64,000 bases of DNA from Bacillota bacterium (GTDB lineage Bacteria; Bacillota; Clostridia; Lachnospirales; Lachnospiraceae): the NCBI GenBank assembly GCA_023414875.1, contig JAEZMV010000014.1, positions 19,964-83,963 on the forward strand, given 5' to 3'. The translations under genes and the position numbers were made by a program. Positions 26,562 to 35,843 of the stretch are shown piece by piece (within the stretch, counting starts at the first letter, position 1; each line of letters opens with the position of its first letter). Below the pieces are notes generated by a model. The model worked only from the letters and a program-made list of their open reading frames with translations, was not told the DNA's origin and did no database searches.

Positions 26562-27392
26562 TTATAATCTTATAGCGGTGACCATTCTGTCTAAACCACT
26601 CAGATCCTTTTTTATCACAACATCAGTAAACCCTTCGTTTAAAAGGATTTGCTTTACACCATCCCCTTGATTATGTCCTATCTCAAATAATATAACACCA
26701 CCACGATGTAAATGCTTTATCGCTTCTTTCGAAATCCTACGATAGAAATACAATCCATCAGAACTTCCATCAAGAGCAGAAATCGGTTCATGATCCTTAA
26801 CCTCAGGCATCAGTTCCATAATCTCGTCAGTAGGTATATAAGGAGGATTGGATACAATAATATCAAAGCTGCCGCTGATTTGGTTGAACAAATCACTTTG
26901 CAAAAACTCAATCTCAACTTTATGCTTTACTGCATTGGAATTAGCAACCTCCAGTGCTTTGATTGAAATATCCGACCCGACAGCCTTTATGGGTCTGCCT
27001 AATTTGGCTACACTGATAATAATGCATCCGGATCCAGTACACATATCTAGTACAGTTTTACCATCACAAAATCTTAATACTTCTAAGGCAAGAATTTCAG
27101 TATCCTGTCTTGGTATCAGAACATCCTCTGAAACATTAAATTCCAAACCCATAAATTCTTGCATCCCCGTAATATACTGTAACGGTATATGTGCCGCACG
27201 TTGATTTATGAGCTCCTGATACTTCGTATTAAGATCCTCGGGAACGGGATTATCACCGTTTAAAAACAAGTCGGTTCTATTGATATGGAAAACATGTGAA
27301 AGCAGATACCATGCATCAATATCGGCATCCGCAATCCCCTGTTGTTTTAACTTATACTTTGCATTCTGCAATAATTCCTTATAAGTGTTCAT
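26562..27392 (-). CDS. prmC: Release factor glutamine methyltransferase
   Basis: Methylates the GGQ glutamine of release factors. The 276-aa product has an N-terminal helical domain, a Rossmann SAM site (TVLDMCTGSGCIIISVAK) and the NPPY catalytic motif in DIIVSNPPYIP. GAGGAA precedes the ATG. It overlaps functionally with the next gene, prfA, whose product is its substrate. Confidence 0.96.
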   Translation of the reverse strand: MNTYKELLQNAKYKLKQQGIADADIDAWYLLSHVFHINRTDLFLNGDNPVPEDLNTKYQELINQRAAHIPLQYITGMQEFMGLEFNVSEDVLIPRQDTEILALEVLRFCDGKTVLDMCTGSGCIIISVAKLGRPIKAVGSDISIKALEVANSNAVKHKVEIEFLQSDLFNQISGSFDIIVSNPPYIPTDEIMELMPEVKDHEPISALDGSSDGLYFYRRISKEAIKHLHRGGVILFEIGHNQGDGVKQILLNEGFTDVVIKKDLSGLDRMVTAIRL

Positions 27393-27421
27393 TATATTTC
27401 CTCGTAGATCTATTACTGACG

Positions 27422-28699
27422 CTATTCGCCTTCAGCCGCCTTATTCACGCCCCCATCAACAAAGTACTTATCTAAGGCTTTTAAAATCTCATCATCCTCT
27501 TCTTCCTCGCGGTTTGGTTTGTTTGGTTTTGCCGGGTTTTCTATCTTTTCTTTACTTAAAGGCTTTGCAGTTTGTTTTTTGGATTTACTACCTGCTGTCT
27601 TTTTTCCTTCTTTTTTCGATGTAGAGTCTAAATAAACTCTCCAGTCAAATACAGCACTTACTGATTCTATTGCTACTTCAATCATCGAATCCTCAGGCTC
27701 TTTCGTGGTTAGCCCTTGCATCCATAGGCCTGGTTTACTTAAAATGTTTACAACCTTATGGTCACTCTTACCTGCCAGACGTATGAACTCGTAAGATACA
27801 CCTGCAATAATCGGAATCAGGATAATTCTTGATACTACTCTCCACAATAAATCGTGTGTAGGAAGTATCATAAAAGATAAAGCACTGATTAAGATTACCA
27901 GTAGCAGAAAGCTGGTACCGCATCGTTTATGAAGTTTTGACTGCCATTTAACATTCTCAACGGTAAGCTCAAATCCATTCTCAAGACAGTTAATGGTTTT
28001 ATGCTCTGCGCCGTGATACATAAATACTCTTTTAATTTCAGGCATTCTCGATGCTAACACTACATATCCAATGAAGATGGCAAGCCTTACTACCGCCTCG
28101 ATTAAATTAATTACAAATATACTATCTATTACTTTTACTAACAAACCTGTTATTAATACCGGAAGCACCATAAATAGGGCAACTGAAATAACAATCGAAA
28201 TCAAAACTGCAAAAATTGTTAAGATAGTATTATTTTTTTCATCTTTTTTTGTATTACTATCTGCCTTATCCTTTGGTTGTGTTTGCTTCGAACTTTCCGT
28301 ATCCATTTTAGTTACTGAAACTTCTTCAATCTCAAAGTCACTATCCTTGTCTTCTGTCTTTATATCTTTTCTGTTTATACTCTTAATTTCTGATGACTTT
28401 TTATTCATCTTTGTCAGGGCTTCCTCTTCTTCCTCGAAGAAGCTGGCTGAATAATTCAGAACCTTTACACCTACAACCATTGAATCTACAAAGGCCAGCA
28501 TACCACGGAATATGGGAAGTTTAAATAATTTAACCTTGTCGGAAAAATCATTATGTGTGCTCTTTTCCACTGCAATTTCATTGTTTGGCTTACGAACTGC
28601 TACGGCGTACTCGTTCTTATTTTTCATCATAACGCCTTCCATAACAGCCATGCCACCGATACCTGATGGTTTCATCTTTACACCCGAACCTTTCTTCAT
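27422..28699 (-). CDS. DUF1385 membrane protein
   Basis: A 425-aa protein of the DUF1385 family (PF07136), conserved beside prmC-prfA in clostridia. It opens with GIGGMAVMEGVMMKN, the family hallmark, and has a cytoplasmic charged insert (about 85-150), two to four hydrophobic helices (about 155-330), the motif YHGAEHKTINCLENG, and a Lys/Glu-rich tail with KKEGKKTAGSKSKK. The ATG at 28699 has AGGAT just upstream, and that site is part of a 20-bp repeat array. ATG at 28675 is an alternative. The function is unknown. Confidence 0.88.
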   Translation of the reverse strand: MKKGSGVKMKPSGIGGMAVMEGVMMKNKNEYAVAVRKPNNEIAVEKSTHNDFSDKVKLFKLPIFRGMLAFVDSMVVGVKVLNYSASFFEEEEEALTKMNKKSSEIKSINRKDIKTEDKDSDFEIEEVSVTKMDTESSKQTQPKDKADSNTKKDEKNNTILTIFAVLISIVISVALFMVLPVLITGLLVKVIDSIFVINLIEAVVRLAIFIGYVVLASRMPEIKRVFMYHGAEHKTINCLENGFELTVENVKWQSKLHKRCGTSFLLLVILISALSFMILPTHDLLWRVVSRIILIPIIAGVSYEFIRLAGKSDHKVVNILSKPGLWMQGLTTKEPEDSMIEVAIESVSAVFDWRVYLDSTSKKEGKKTAGSKSKKQTAKPLSKEKIENPAKPNKPNREEEEDDEILKALDKYFVDGGVNKAAEGE

Positions 28700-28700
28700 A

Positions 28701-28836
28701 ATCCTGTGATTTAGAATTTTTTCCTATAATTTAGGGTCTTTCCTGAAATTTAGGGGTTTCTGTACTTTCGGATTAATCCTGATATGTAGGATTTTATCCT
28801 GATATGTAGGATTTTATCCTGTTATGTTAGGATTTT
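28701..28836. repeat. Degenerate 20-bp tandem array abutting the DUF1385 start
   Basis: About seven units: ATCCTGTGATTTAGAATTTT (28701), TTCCTATAATTTAGGGTCT (28721), TTCCTGAAATTTAGGGGTTT (28740), a worn copy (28760-28775), then ATCCTGATATGTAGGATTTT at 28776 and 28796 (identical) and ATCCTGTTATGTTAGGAT (28816). On the minus strand each unit carries AGGAT or AGGAA, which in the first unit serves as the gene's ribosome site. Both ends of a unit are complementary (ATCCT/AGGAT), so each can fold. Confidence 0.85.
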
Positions 28837-28888
28837 CCTTCTGCTTAGAATTTATTTAATATTCATATATATTGTAATTCTTATATTT

Positions 28889-28927
28889 AAAAATAGGCTG
28901 AGGAAGTGAACCTCAACCTAATTTTTA
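28889..28927 (-). terminator. Intrinsic terminator of rpmE
   Basis: AAAAATTAGGTTGAGG and CCTCAGCCTATTTTT pair around a 7-base loop and end in TTTTT on the minus strand, about 140 bases after the rpmE stop. It separates rho-rpmE from the DUF1385-prmC-prfA unit. Confidence 0.8.
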
Positions 28928-29064
28928 ACGTTATAATATAGGTGATGTGCTAAAACACATCTTACGTGCAAATATACTAAAACCGTACAAATCACGTTCT
29001 ATCAAGCTTCTTTTCATAGATTACCTCTATGCACAATTGAATTTATCAATTCTCATGTAAAGAA

Positions 29065-29274
29065 TTATTTATCTTGACCTAAACCATATTTGCGGTTGAA
29101 TTTATCAATTGCACCGCGTGCAGCAGCTGTCTTTTGCTGACCGGTATAGAATGAATGGCACTTGGAGCAGATTTCAACATGGATATCTTCCTTAGTTGAT
29201 CCTGTTACAAATTCGTTACCGCAGTTGCAAACAACCTTAGCCTGATGATATTTGGGATGGATTCCGTCTTTCAT
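29065..29274 (-). CDS. rpmE: Ribosomal protein bL31, zinc-binding type
   Basis: A 69-aa large-subunit protein. Cysteines in VCNCGNEF and EICSKCHSFY form the zinc-ribbon of the C+ type bL31, and GKQ-like YTGQQKTAAARGAIDKFNRKYG ends the protein as in the family. AGAGGTG precedes the ATG. Its place after rho is conserved in clostridia. Confidence 0.96.
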   Translation of the reverse strand: MKDGIHPKYHQAKVVCNCGNEFVTGSTKEDIHVEICSKCHSFYTGQQKTAAARGAIDKFNRKYGLGQDK

Positions 29275-29396
29275 GTTTTCACCTCTTTACTATCGAATCA
29301 TTTTAGATTGAATAGTATAATATATTAATATTATAATAACTCCAATCTAATAAACAGCTTTTTTATTATAGCATACGTTAAAATCTATTGCAATAC

Positions 29397-30791
29397 CTAA
29401 AAAACAATTTTGGTTTTTTTAATCGTTTCAATAAACTCAGCGTTGGTCTTCGTACGCAAAAACATATCAATAATTCTTTCAAGAGCTTCTTCAGACTTAA
29501 GGCCTCCTAGTGCTTTACGCATCAGATAAGCTGCTTCAAGTTCCGGTTGTGAAAGGAGAAGGTCTTCTCTTCTTGTACTTGATCTTGGCAAATCAATTGC
29601 AGGGAAGATACGCTTTTCTGATAAGCTTCGATCTAAAACAAGCTCCATGTTACCGGTTCCCTTAAATTCTTCGAATACCACATCATCCATTCTGCTGCCG
29701 GTGTCAACCAGAGCAGTCGCAAGTATCGTTAGGCTTCCGCCTTCACGCATATTTCTTGCAGCTCCAAAAAACTTCTTGGGCATATGAAGTGCGGCCGGAT
29801 CCAAACCGCCGGACAATGTCCTTCCACTGGGCTGTACTGTTAGGTTATAGGCTCTGGCAAGTCTAGTAATGCTATCCAGAAGTATGATTACATCCTGTTT
29901 ATGCTCTACGAGGCGTTTTGCTCTTTCAATTACCATCTCGGAAACTCTTTTGTGATTATCGGGAAGCTCATCAAAGGTGGAATATATAACTTCAACATTT
30001 CTTCCTTCAATCGATTCCTTAATATCCGTTACTTCCTCAGGGCGCTCATCGATTAAAAGAATAATTAACTTCATATCAGGGTGATTCTTTGTAACAGCTT
30101 TTGCTATCTGCTTGAGCAAGGTTGTCTTACCTGTTTTCGGCTGAGATACAATCATACCTCTCTGCCCTTTACCAATTGGTGATATTAAATCTACCATTCG
30201 CATTGATACTCCTGCTCCAGGGGTTTCCAGATGAATTCGATCATTCGGAAAAACAGGAGTAAGATCTTCAAATCTCTTACGTTTTTGAGCTTCATTCGGA
30301 TGAAACCCATTAACAGCTTTCACAAATAATAATGCACTGAATTTCTCATTCTGGTTTCGTATTCTAGTATTTCCTGCTACGATATCACCGGTTTTCAGGT
30401 TAAAACGACGAATTTGTGCGGGTGAAACATAAACATCATTTTCCCCAGGCAAATAATTATCGCAGCGAATAAATCCATATCCATCCGGAAGCACCTCTAA
30501 TATTCCTACCTTGGTTTCTCCGCTATCCAATTGTTCCATTTCATTTGATGGGCCCGATTTTCTTTCTTCCTTTAAGGATACCGGTGCTTGTTCCATCTTC
30601 GGTTGCATCTGTTCGGATTGAACTGGCTCTGCACTGATATTAATCTGCTTCTCTTCTTTCTTATTCGCATCAGCTGCTAATAAATTCTCTATCAATTCAC
30701 TTTTCTTTAGCGAAGTAATATTTTTCAAGCCCTTTTCTTTTGCCAACTCTCTTAAATTGGCTAAAGTCATTGAATCATATTGATTATCCAT
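29397..30791 (-). CDS. rho: Transcription termination factor Rho
   Basis: Hexameric RNA helicase that ends transcription. The 464-aa product has a Rho_N helical domain (about 6-45: TLANLRELAKEKGLKNITSL), a short charged linker, an RNA-binding cold-shock domain (LEVLPDGYGFIRCDNYLPGENDVYVS), Walker A in PKTGKTTLL, Walker B ILLIDERPEEVTD and the Q-loop/R-loop region. AAAGGAG lies before the ATG. The inverted repeat at 30930-31044 lies in its upstream region, where rho genes are often self-regulated. Confidence 0.97.
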   Translation of the reverse strand: MDNQYDSMTLANLRELAKEKGLKNITSLKKSELIENLLAADANKKEEKQINISAEPVQSEQMQPKMEQAPVSLKEERKSGPSNEMEQLDSGETKVGILEVLPDGYGFIRCDNYLPGENDVYVSPAQIRRFNLKTGDIVAGNTRIRNQNEKFSALLFVKAVNGFHPNEAQKRKRFEDLTPVFPNDRIHLETPGAGVSMRMVDLISPIGKGQRGMIVSQPKTGKTTLLKQIAKAVTKNHPDMKLIILLIDERPEEVTDIKESIEGRNVEVIYSTFDELPDNHKRVSEMVIERAKRLVEHKQDVIILLDSITRLARAYNLTVQPSGRTLSGGLDPAALHMPKKFFGAARNMREGGSLTILATALVDTGSRMDDVVFEEFKGTGNMELVLDRSLSEKRIFPAIDLPRSSTRREDLLLSQPELEAAYLMRKALGGLKSEEALERIIDMFLRTKTNAEFIETIKKTKIVF

Positions 30792-30929
30792 GTATTCAGC
30801 TCCTTTGGTTTTCGATTGGATTCTCTTACGGAATGTGATATAGAAGTGATATAGAGATACTGTTTATGAGAAATATATCCATAGATTATCCAGATTATGA
30901 TAGTTTATTATACATCATTCGTATAAGAA

Positions 30930-31044
30930 AAGAAAGTACTTTCTTATGAGATTTATAGCCCATATAGCCTCTTAGAACAATCTGTATAAACACCCTTTAA
31001 TTTGCGTTTCCAGTGAAATATCTCATGAGATAACAGACTTTCTT
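30930..31044 (-). repeat. Imperfect inverted repeat in the rho upstream region, with TTCCAGTG core
   Basis: Arms AAGAAAGTACTTTCTTATGAGAT (30930-30952, shown only by ends AAGAAAGT and ATGAGAT) and its near-complement at 31020-31044 (AGAAAGTCTGTTATCTCATG on the minus strand) enclose about 70 bp. The inner part has TTTCACTGGAAA, the same core as the hairpins at 18951 and 24425. It may be a rho leader structure or another non-autonomous repeat element. Confidence 0.5.
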
Positions 31045-31086
31045 AAGGCTAGTATGTTCTATTTTGAATTTTTGGTCCTCAAATAT

Positions 31087-31839
31087 CTATATACTGCTGT
31101 TTACACGGAACCAATAAGTATAGAAATTTTGGAAGCCTAACGATTGATAAAGCCATATTGCCGGTTCATTTCCATCCACCACCTGCAAATAAGCTTTTCT
31201 CGCACCCTTCTTCATCCCTTCCTTCAGAATACAGGTACATAACGACCGTGCTAAACCCTTTTTCCGAAAATCTTCCCTGACATGGATTGCATATACACCA
31301 ACATACTCACGATCAAGAATTCCAAGCCCGGTCCCTATGATTACTCCCTGTCTACGAATGGCGACGCATATAGTTTCCTTAGCTATGGCATTATACATCG
31401 TCGGAACTATTGCTCTGTGCATGGCATTGGTCGTCCCCTTTAAATCCAAAAGACTATCAATCCATTCTCTTCCGATTGTCTGACACACAATCACTTCCTC
31501 TGTTGGTGAATTAAGATTTGCCTCATCCAAATCTAATATCATGACATCTGTGGTATGCTGTATTTCGTAATTTCGGTTTTCCAGAACATATTCAAAATCC
31601 TTTGATACCAGTGGACTGATTTTAAAAATTGCGGGTGTTCCCCATCGTTTGTATGCAGCTTCACAATATGGTATTTTCTCTCGCCAGTTAAGAGTTGAAG
31701 TACCGAACTGCTCGACACTATTGGTTCTGTGTGTATAAAAATGTGAAAAGCGTAGTATCCACCCATCATAAAGCTCCATCTGATGGGATGGCCAAGCATT
31801 CAATGACAAATCTTCAATTATTTTAATGTCTGTATTCAT
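31087..31839 (-). CDS. GNAT-family N-acetyltransferase
   Basis: Acyl-CoA-dependent acetyltransferase of 250 aa. The N-terminal part (about 1-120) is a diverged half with WPSHQMELYDGWILRFS, and the C-terminal GNAT fold has VYAIHVREDFRKKGLARSLC, the pyrophosphate-binding loop RxxGxA, followed by VDGNEPAIWLYQSLGF. No clear ribosome site precedes the ATG at 31839. It is monocistronic. The substrate is unknown; an amine, peptide or drug are all possible. Confidence 0.9.
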   Translation of the reverse strand: MNTDIKIIEDLSLNAWPSHQMELYDGWILRFSHFYTHRTNSVEQFGTSTLNWREKIPYCEAAYKRWGTPAIFKISPLVSKDFEYVLENRNYEIQHTTDVMILDLDEANLNSPTEEVIVCQTIGREWIDSLLDLKGTTNAMHRAIVPTMYNAIAKETICVAIRRQGVIIGTGLGILDREYVGVYAIHVREDFRKKGLARSLCTCILKEGMKKGARKAYLQVVDGNEPAIWLYQSLGFQNFYTYWFRVNSSI

Positions 31840-32056
31840 AGCTTTTAATTCTTACACTCTACCAATATAATTGATAAGTTAAGAAAACCTTTCTTCTTAT
31901 TACAATGCATTAATCCAGTCATTCTTATGACCTATAGGGACAAAAACTTTTACTTATTTATTATATTGTATACATAAACAGTAATTTATGTCAATTCGAT
32001 TATAATTTACCTTAAGCATAAAATTATTACCTTAAGAGTAAAACCTAAGTATATGC
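31840..32056. other. Divergent intergenic region, GNAT and malic enzyme
   Basis: AT-rich, no gene seen. It should hold the promoter of the GNAT gene (minus) and leads to the malic enzyme promoter at 32057-32085. Confidence 0.5.
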
Positions 32057-32085
32057 TTGATTTACCGTTTTTATAGTGATATGAT
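32057..32085 (+). promoter_or_regulatory. Sigma-A-type promoter of malic enzyme
   Basis: TTGATT (32057-32062), 17-bp spacer, TATGAT (32080-32085), about 100 bases before the ATG at 32190. Confidence 0.65.
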
Positions 32086-32189
32086 AGACCATAAATGTAT
32101 ATTTATTATAATTTAATATAAATACATGAATTATTCTCTTTCATATGATATACATATACCGCTAATTTGTCGGGGAATGGAGTAAAACT

Positions 32190-33344
32190 ATGAACATCAA
32201 TGAACAAGCATTAAAAATGCATGAAGTCTGGAATGGAAAACTGGAAATTACATCAAAATGTACGGTTAAATCAAGGGACGATTTAGCTGTTGCTTACACT
32301 CCGGGAGTTGCAGAGCCCTGCCGTGTGATTGCACAGGATAAGGAAGCTGCTTATAAATATACGATAAAGGCAAATACAATTGCCGTTATATCTGATGGTA
32401 GTGCCGTTCTAGGATTGGGTAATATCGGACCCTATGCCGCTATGCCTGTTATGGAAGGAAAAGCAGTGCTTTTTAAAGAATTCGGTGGAGTTAACGCAGT
32501 TCCCATCTGCCTTGATACTCAGGACACCGAAGAAATTATCAAAACCATTGTAGCAATTGCTCCTGCTTTTGGAGGTATTAACCTGGAGGACATCTCCGCT
32601 CCAAGATGTTTTGAGATTGAGGAACGGCTTAAAGAGCTTCTTGATATACCTGTTTTCCATGACGATCAGCACGGAACAGCTATCGTAGTGCTTGCCGGTG
32701 CAATTAATGCTCTTAAAGTAACAAAAAAGGTAAAGGAAGCATGTAAAATTGTAGTAAATGGAGCCGGTTCTGCCGGAATTGCAATCGCTAAGCTATTATT
32801 ATCCTATGGTTTTTGTCATGTTACCCTCTGTGATATCCACGGAATTATCTCAAAAGAATATCCGAATTTAAATTGGATGCAGAAGCAGATGCTTTCCATG
32901 ACCAATCTGGAAAATAAGAATGGTACTCTGGCAGATGCTTTGGTTGGAGCAGATTTGTTTGTAGGTGTTTCTGCACCTAATATAGTAACAAAGGAAATGG
33001 TTGCATCCATGAATGAAGATGCCATTATATTTGCAATGGCTAACCCCATACCCGAGATTATGCCCGACCTTGCAAAGGAAGCCGGAGCTAAGGTTGTAGC
33101 TACGGGACGTTCGGACTTCCCAAATCAAGTGAACAATGTCGTTGCATTTCCCGGTATTTTTAAAGGAGCCTTAGAGGGCCGAGCATCACAAATTAGTGAA
33201 GAAATGAAGCTGGCTGCTGCTGAAGCAATTGCGGGACTGGTGGAGGATAAGGATATGAATGAGGATAATATCATGCCTCAACCCTTTGACCCCAGAGTAA
33301 GTGCTGTTGTAAGCAATGCAGTAAAAGCATTCATCAGAAGGTAG
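32190..33344 (+). CDS. Malic enzyme, NAD(P)-dependent (oxaloacetate-decarboxylating)
   Basis: Converts malate to pyruvate and CO2 with reduction of NAD(P). The 384-aa product matches the short bacterial MaeA/MaeB core without a phosphotransacetylase tail. It has VAYTPGVAEPCR, SDGSAVLGLGNIGP, the metal site VFHDDQHGTAIV and the nucleotide loop GAGSAGIAIAKL. GGAG lies upstream. It is the first gene of a likely unit with the radical-SAM and DUF4364 genes (8 and 43 bp gaps). Cofactor preference is not clear from sequence. Confidence 0.95.
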   Translation: MNINEQALKMHEVWNGKLEITSKCTVKSRDDLAVAYTPGVAEPCRVIAQDKEAAYKYTIKANTIAVISDGSAVLGLGNIGPYAAMPVMEGKAVLFKEFGGVNAVPICLDTQDTEEIIKTIVAIAPAFGGINLEDISAPRCFEIEERLKELLDIPVFHDDQHGTAIVVLAGAINALKVTKKVKEACKIVVNGAGSAGIAIAKLLLSYGFCHVTLCDIHGIISKEYPNLNWMQKQMLSMTNLENKNGTLADALVGADLFVGVSAPNIVTKEMVASMNEDAIIFAMANPIPEIMPDLAKEAGAKVVATGRSDFPNQVNNVVAFPGIFKGALEGRASQISEEMKLAAAEAIAGLVEDKDMNEDNIMPQPFDPRVSAVVSNAVKAFIRR

Positions 33345-33352
33345 AGTATCAG

Positions 33353-34291
33353 ATGTGGGATCAGAAGCGGTATCATTCTTTGGATTATGAGCTTAAGAAA
33401 ACATACGGAAGAAAAATATATAAGCTTTCATTAAACGGCGGCATGAGTTGTCCAAACAGGGACGGAACCCTTGATACTCGGGGCTGCATCTTCTGTAGTG
33501 AAGGAGGATCCGGAGATTTTGCACAAAACTCAGCTAATACTATAACAGAACAGATTGAAAATGCAAAAAAACTGGTATACTCTAAAATAGGTGATCCGGA
33601 AAATGCAAAATATATCGCTTATTTTCAGGCCTTTACCAATACTTATGCACCGGTTTCTTATTTACACGATATTTTTACAGAAGCAATCCATCATCCCGAT
33701 ATTCTTATCCTGTCGATTGCTACAAGACCGGACTGCCTCAGTGATGAGGTAATGGACTTATTATATGAGTTAAATCAGATAAAGCCGGTCTGGGTTGAAC
33801 TTGGTCTACAGACAATCCATGAGCAAAGTGCAGAGTTTATTCGACGAGGCTATTCGTTGTCCTTGTTAACGGAAAAGCTTCTTCGCCTTCATCAGCTTGG
33901 CCTCACTGTTATTGTTCATACGATTCTGGGCTTGCCAAAGGAAACAAAACATGATATGTTAATGACCATGAAATATATATCCAGGCAGCCAATTCAGGGG
34001 ATTAAGCTCCAGCTTTTGCATCTGTTAAAGGGTACTGATCTTGGGACACTTTATGAGGAAGGGAAGATTACAGAGGTCTTATCACTGGAAGAGTATGTTG
34101 ATATCGTAATCTCCTGTCTGGAACTTCTTCCGGAGGAAATGATTATTCACAGAATCACCGGGGACGGTCCAAAAAATCTGCTGCTTGCTCCATTATGGAG
34201 TGCAAATAAAAAGCTTGTTTTGAATCGTATTCATAGTGAAATGAAAAAAAGAGACAGTTATCAGGGAAAAAGACTAAAACTGCAATCGTAG
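33353..34291 (+). CDS. TIGR01212-family radical SAM protein
   Basis: A 312-aa radical-SAM enzyme of the YhcC/TIGR01212 group. The [4Fe-4S] cysteines are in GGMSCPNRDGTLDTRGCIFC (the C-x11-C-x2-C type spacing), followed by SEGGSGDF. The middle barrel (VWVELGLQTIHEQSAEFIRRG) is typical. The family is widespread and uncharacterised; some members act on tRNA or in metabolism. It begins 8 bp after the malic enzyme stop. Confidence 0.93.
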   Translation: MWDQKRYHSLDYELKKTYGRKIYKLSLNGGMSCPNRDGTLDTRGCIFCSEGGSGDFAQNSANTITEQIENAKKLVYSKIGDPENAKYIAYFQAFTNTYAPVSYLHDIFTEAIHHPDILILSIATRPDCLSDEVMDLLYELNQIKPVWVELGLQTIHEQSAEFIRRGYSLSLLTEKLLRLHQLGLTVIVHTILGLPKETKHDMLMTMKYISRQPIQGIKLQLLHLLKGTDLGTLYEEGKITEVLSLEEYVDIVISCLELLPEEMIIHRITGDGPKNLLLAPLWSANKKLVLNRIHSEMKKRDSYQGKRLKLQS

Positions 34292-34334
34292 ATTTTTTAA
34301 ACGATAGCTAAACCAGCAATCAAGGAGGCCCTCA

Positions 34335-34880
34335 ATGCAATCTGATACCTTTATGTTGTATAAATTAATGATATTATATATTCTAAGCAGGGTTAATTTC
34401 CCATTAACAAATGCACAGTTGACTGCTTTTATTTTAGAGAAAGAATATACAAATTATTTTAATATTCAGCGCGCGATATCAGAGTTGATTGATGATGCTT
34501 TTATCTCTACCAAGACGATCCGAAACAGTTCTTTGTACCGAATCACAGATAGCGGTTCAGAGACTCTGCTTTTCTTTGATAACATGATTTCTTCCGGTAT
34601 TAAGGAGGATATAGAAGCTTATCTTTCACAAAATCGATATGAGCTGCAGGAGGAGGTTTCCACCCCTGCCGAATTCTATCAAGTGAAAAAAGGTGAATTC
34701 GCAGCTCACTTAAGCGTAATTGAGAGAGAGGTTTCCATCATAGATTTGACTCTGGTTGTTACAAGTGAGGAAGAAGCCTCGCGGTTGTGTAATAATTGGA
34801 AAGAGAAGAGCTCCGATATTTATGCTTATTTAATGTCTTCTCTACTAGAAGCAAATAATAAACATATTGATAAAATATAA
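34335..34880 (+). CDS. DUF4364 family protein (winged-helix-like)
   Basis: A 181-aa protein of the DUF4364 family (PF14277), found in clostridia. The N-terminal half looks like a winged helix (LTNAQLTAFILEKEYTNYFN, then ISELIDDAFISTKT with a SLYRITDSG wing), so it may be a DNA-binding regulator. The C-terminal half is acidic. AAGGAGG precedes the ATG. It ends the malic enzyme unit before a terminator. Confidence 0.9.
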   Translation: MQSDTFMLYKLMILYILSRVNFPLTNAQLTAFILEKEYTNYFNIQRAISELIDDAFISTKTIRNSSLYRITDSGSETLLFFDNMISSGIKEDIEAYLSQNRYELQEEVSTPAEFYQVKKGEFAAHLSVIEREVSIIDLTLVVTSEEEASRLCNNWKEKSSDIYAYLMSSLLEANNKHIDKI

Positions 34881-34894
34881 AGACCATATTAACT

Positions 34895-34953
34895 AAGAGG
34901 ATTTTATAAAGCCCTACTCGTTTCAGGAGTATTGTTTATAAAATCCTCTTTAT
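34895..34953 (+). terminator. Intrinsic terminator
   Basis: AAGAGGATTTTATAAA and TTTATAAAATCCTCTTT pair perfectly and extend through a loop of about 26 bases. It lies 15 bases after the DUF4364 stop and may serve both it and the convergent engB gene. Confidence 0.85.
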
Positions 34954-35001
34954 TCGTTTCTTTTGATTACGTTATAAAACAAATCCTTTAAATAGCTGTT
35001 C

Positions 35002-35610
35002 TTACTCTGCAGGATATTCGGATTTTAATCCACATACCTCCTCAATACACTCCCAGATTTCATCCCTGCCCTGCTTTGTTAAGGCGGAAAACGGAAGAAT
35101 TTTCGTTCCGGGAGCAACCTCCAACCCTTCTCTGATTATCTTGAGCTGCTTATCTTTTTGGCTACGGTTAATTTTATCCAGCTTAGTAGCTATAATAATC
35201 GGCTGAAAGCCCTGATAAACAATCCAGTCATACATGCTCTTATCATTCGATGTTGGCTCATGACGAATATCCAATAGCAAAAATACAGTTTTCAACTGTA
35301 TTGAGGTTTTCAGATACCTCTCAATCATATTACCCCATTTTTCTTTGATGGATTCCGAAACCTTAGCATATCCATAGCCCGGAAGATCTACGTAATAAAG
35401 CTGATCGTTAATATTATAAAAGTTTATCGTTTGGGTCTTTCCGGGTTGTGCTGATGTCCTTGCCAGGGATTTTCGATTCATCAATGCGTTAATCAACGAG
35501 GATTTGCCAACATTGGACTTTCCTGAAAATGCAATTTCCGGTTTCTCATTAACCGGAAGTACACTGGTAATTCCACAAACAGTCTCTAAATTAGCACTTT
35601 TTATAATCAT
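35002..35610 (-). CDS. ysxC: Ribosome-biogenesis GTPase EngB/YsxC
   Basis: Essential GTPase in late 50S assembly, 202 aa. The P-loop is GKSNVGKSSLIN, G3 is DLPGYGYA and G4 is TKLDK. GAGAGGAA precedes the ATG. It follows clpX in the same direction, as in many Firmicutes where lon or clpX sits next to ysxC. Confidence 0.96.
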   Translation of the reverse strand: MIIKSANLETVCGITSVLPVNEKPEIAFSGKSNVGKSSLINALMNRKSLARTSAQPGKTQTINFYNINDQLYYVDLPGYGYAKVSESIKEKWGNMIERYLKTSIQLKTVFLLLDIRHEPTSNDKSMYDWIVYQGFQPIIIATKLDKINRSQKDKQLKIIREGLEVAPGTKILPFSALTKQGRDEIWECIEEVCGLKSEYPAE

Positions 35611-35754
35611 CTGTTATTCCTCTCTTCTTAAAAATCACCTGAGATCCTGCGACCTCTTAAGGAGTTTCACTTAATCCTGTCCGTTTATTTTTATCTCATA
35701 GGACGCAATTTTTCTATGAGAGTTTAATTCAATATGACTCAATCTCCTATTGAA

Positions 35755-35791
35755 TAAAGGGGATGCTGCAAATATGCCCCATCCCCTTTTA
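35755..35791 (-). terminator. Terminator between clpX and engB
   Basis: AAAGGGGATG and CATCCCCTTT pair around a 15-base loop on the minus strand, 53 bases after the clpX stop. No long T-run follows (TATTC), so some readthrough to engB is likely. Confidence 0.6.
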
Positions 35792-35843
35792 TGATTCATT
35801 TCAGTATATTCTAATATTAGGAATACTACTTACTTTTTAGTCA

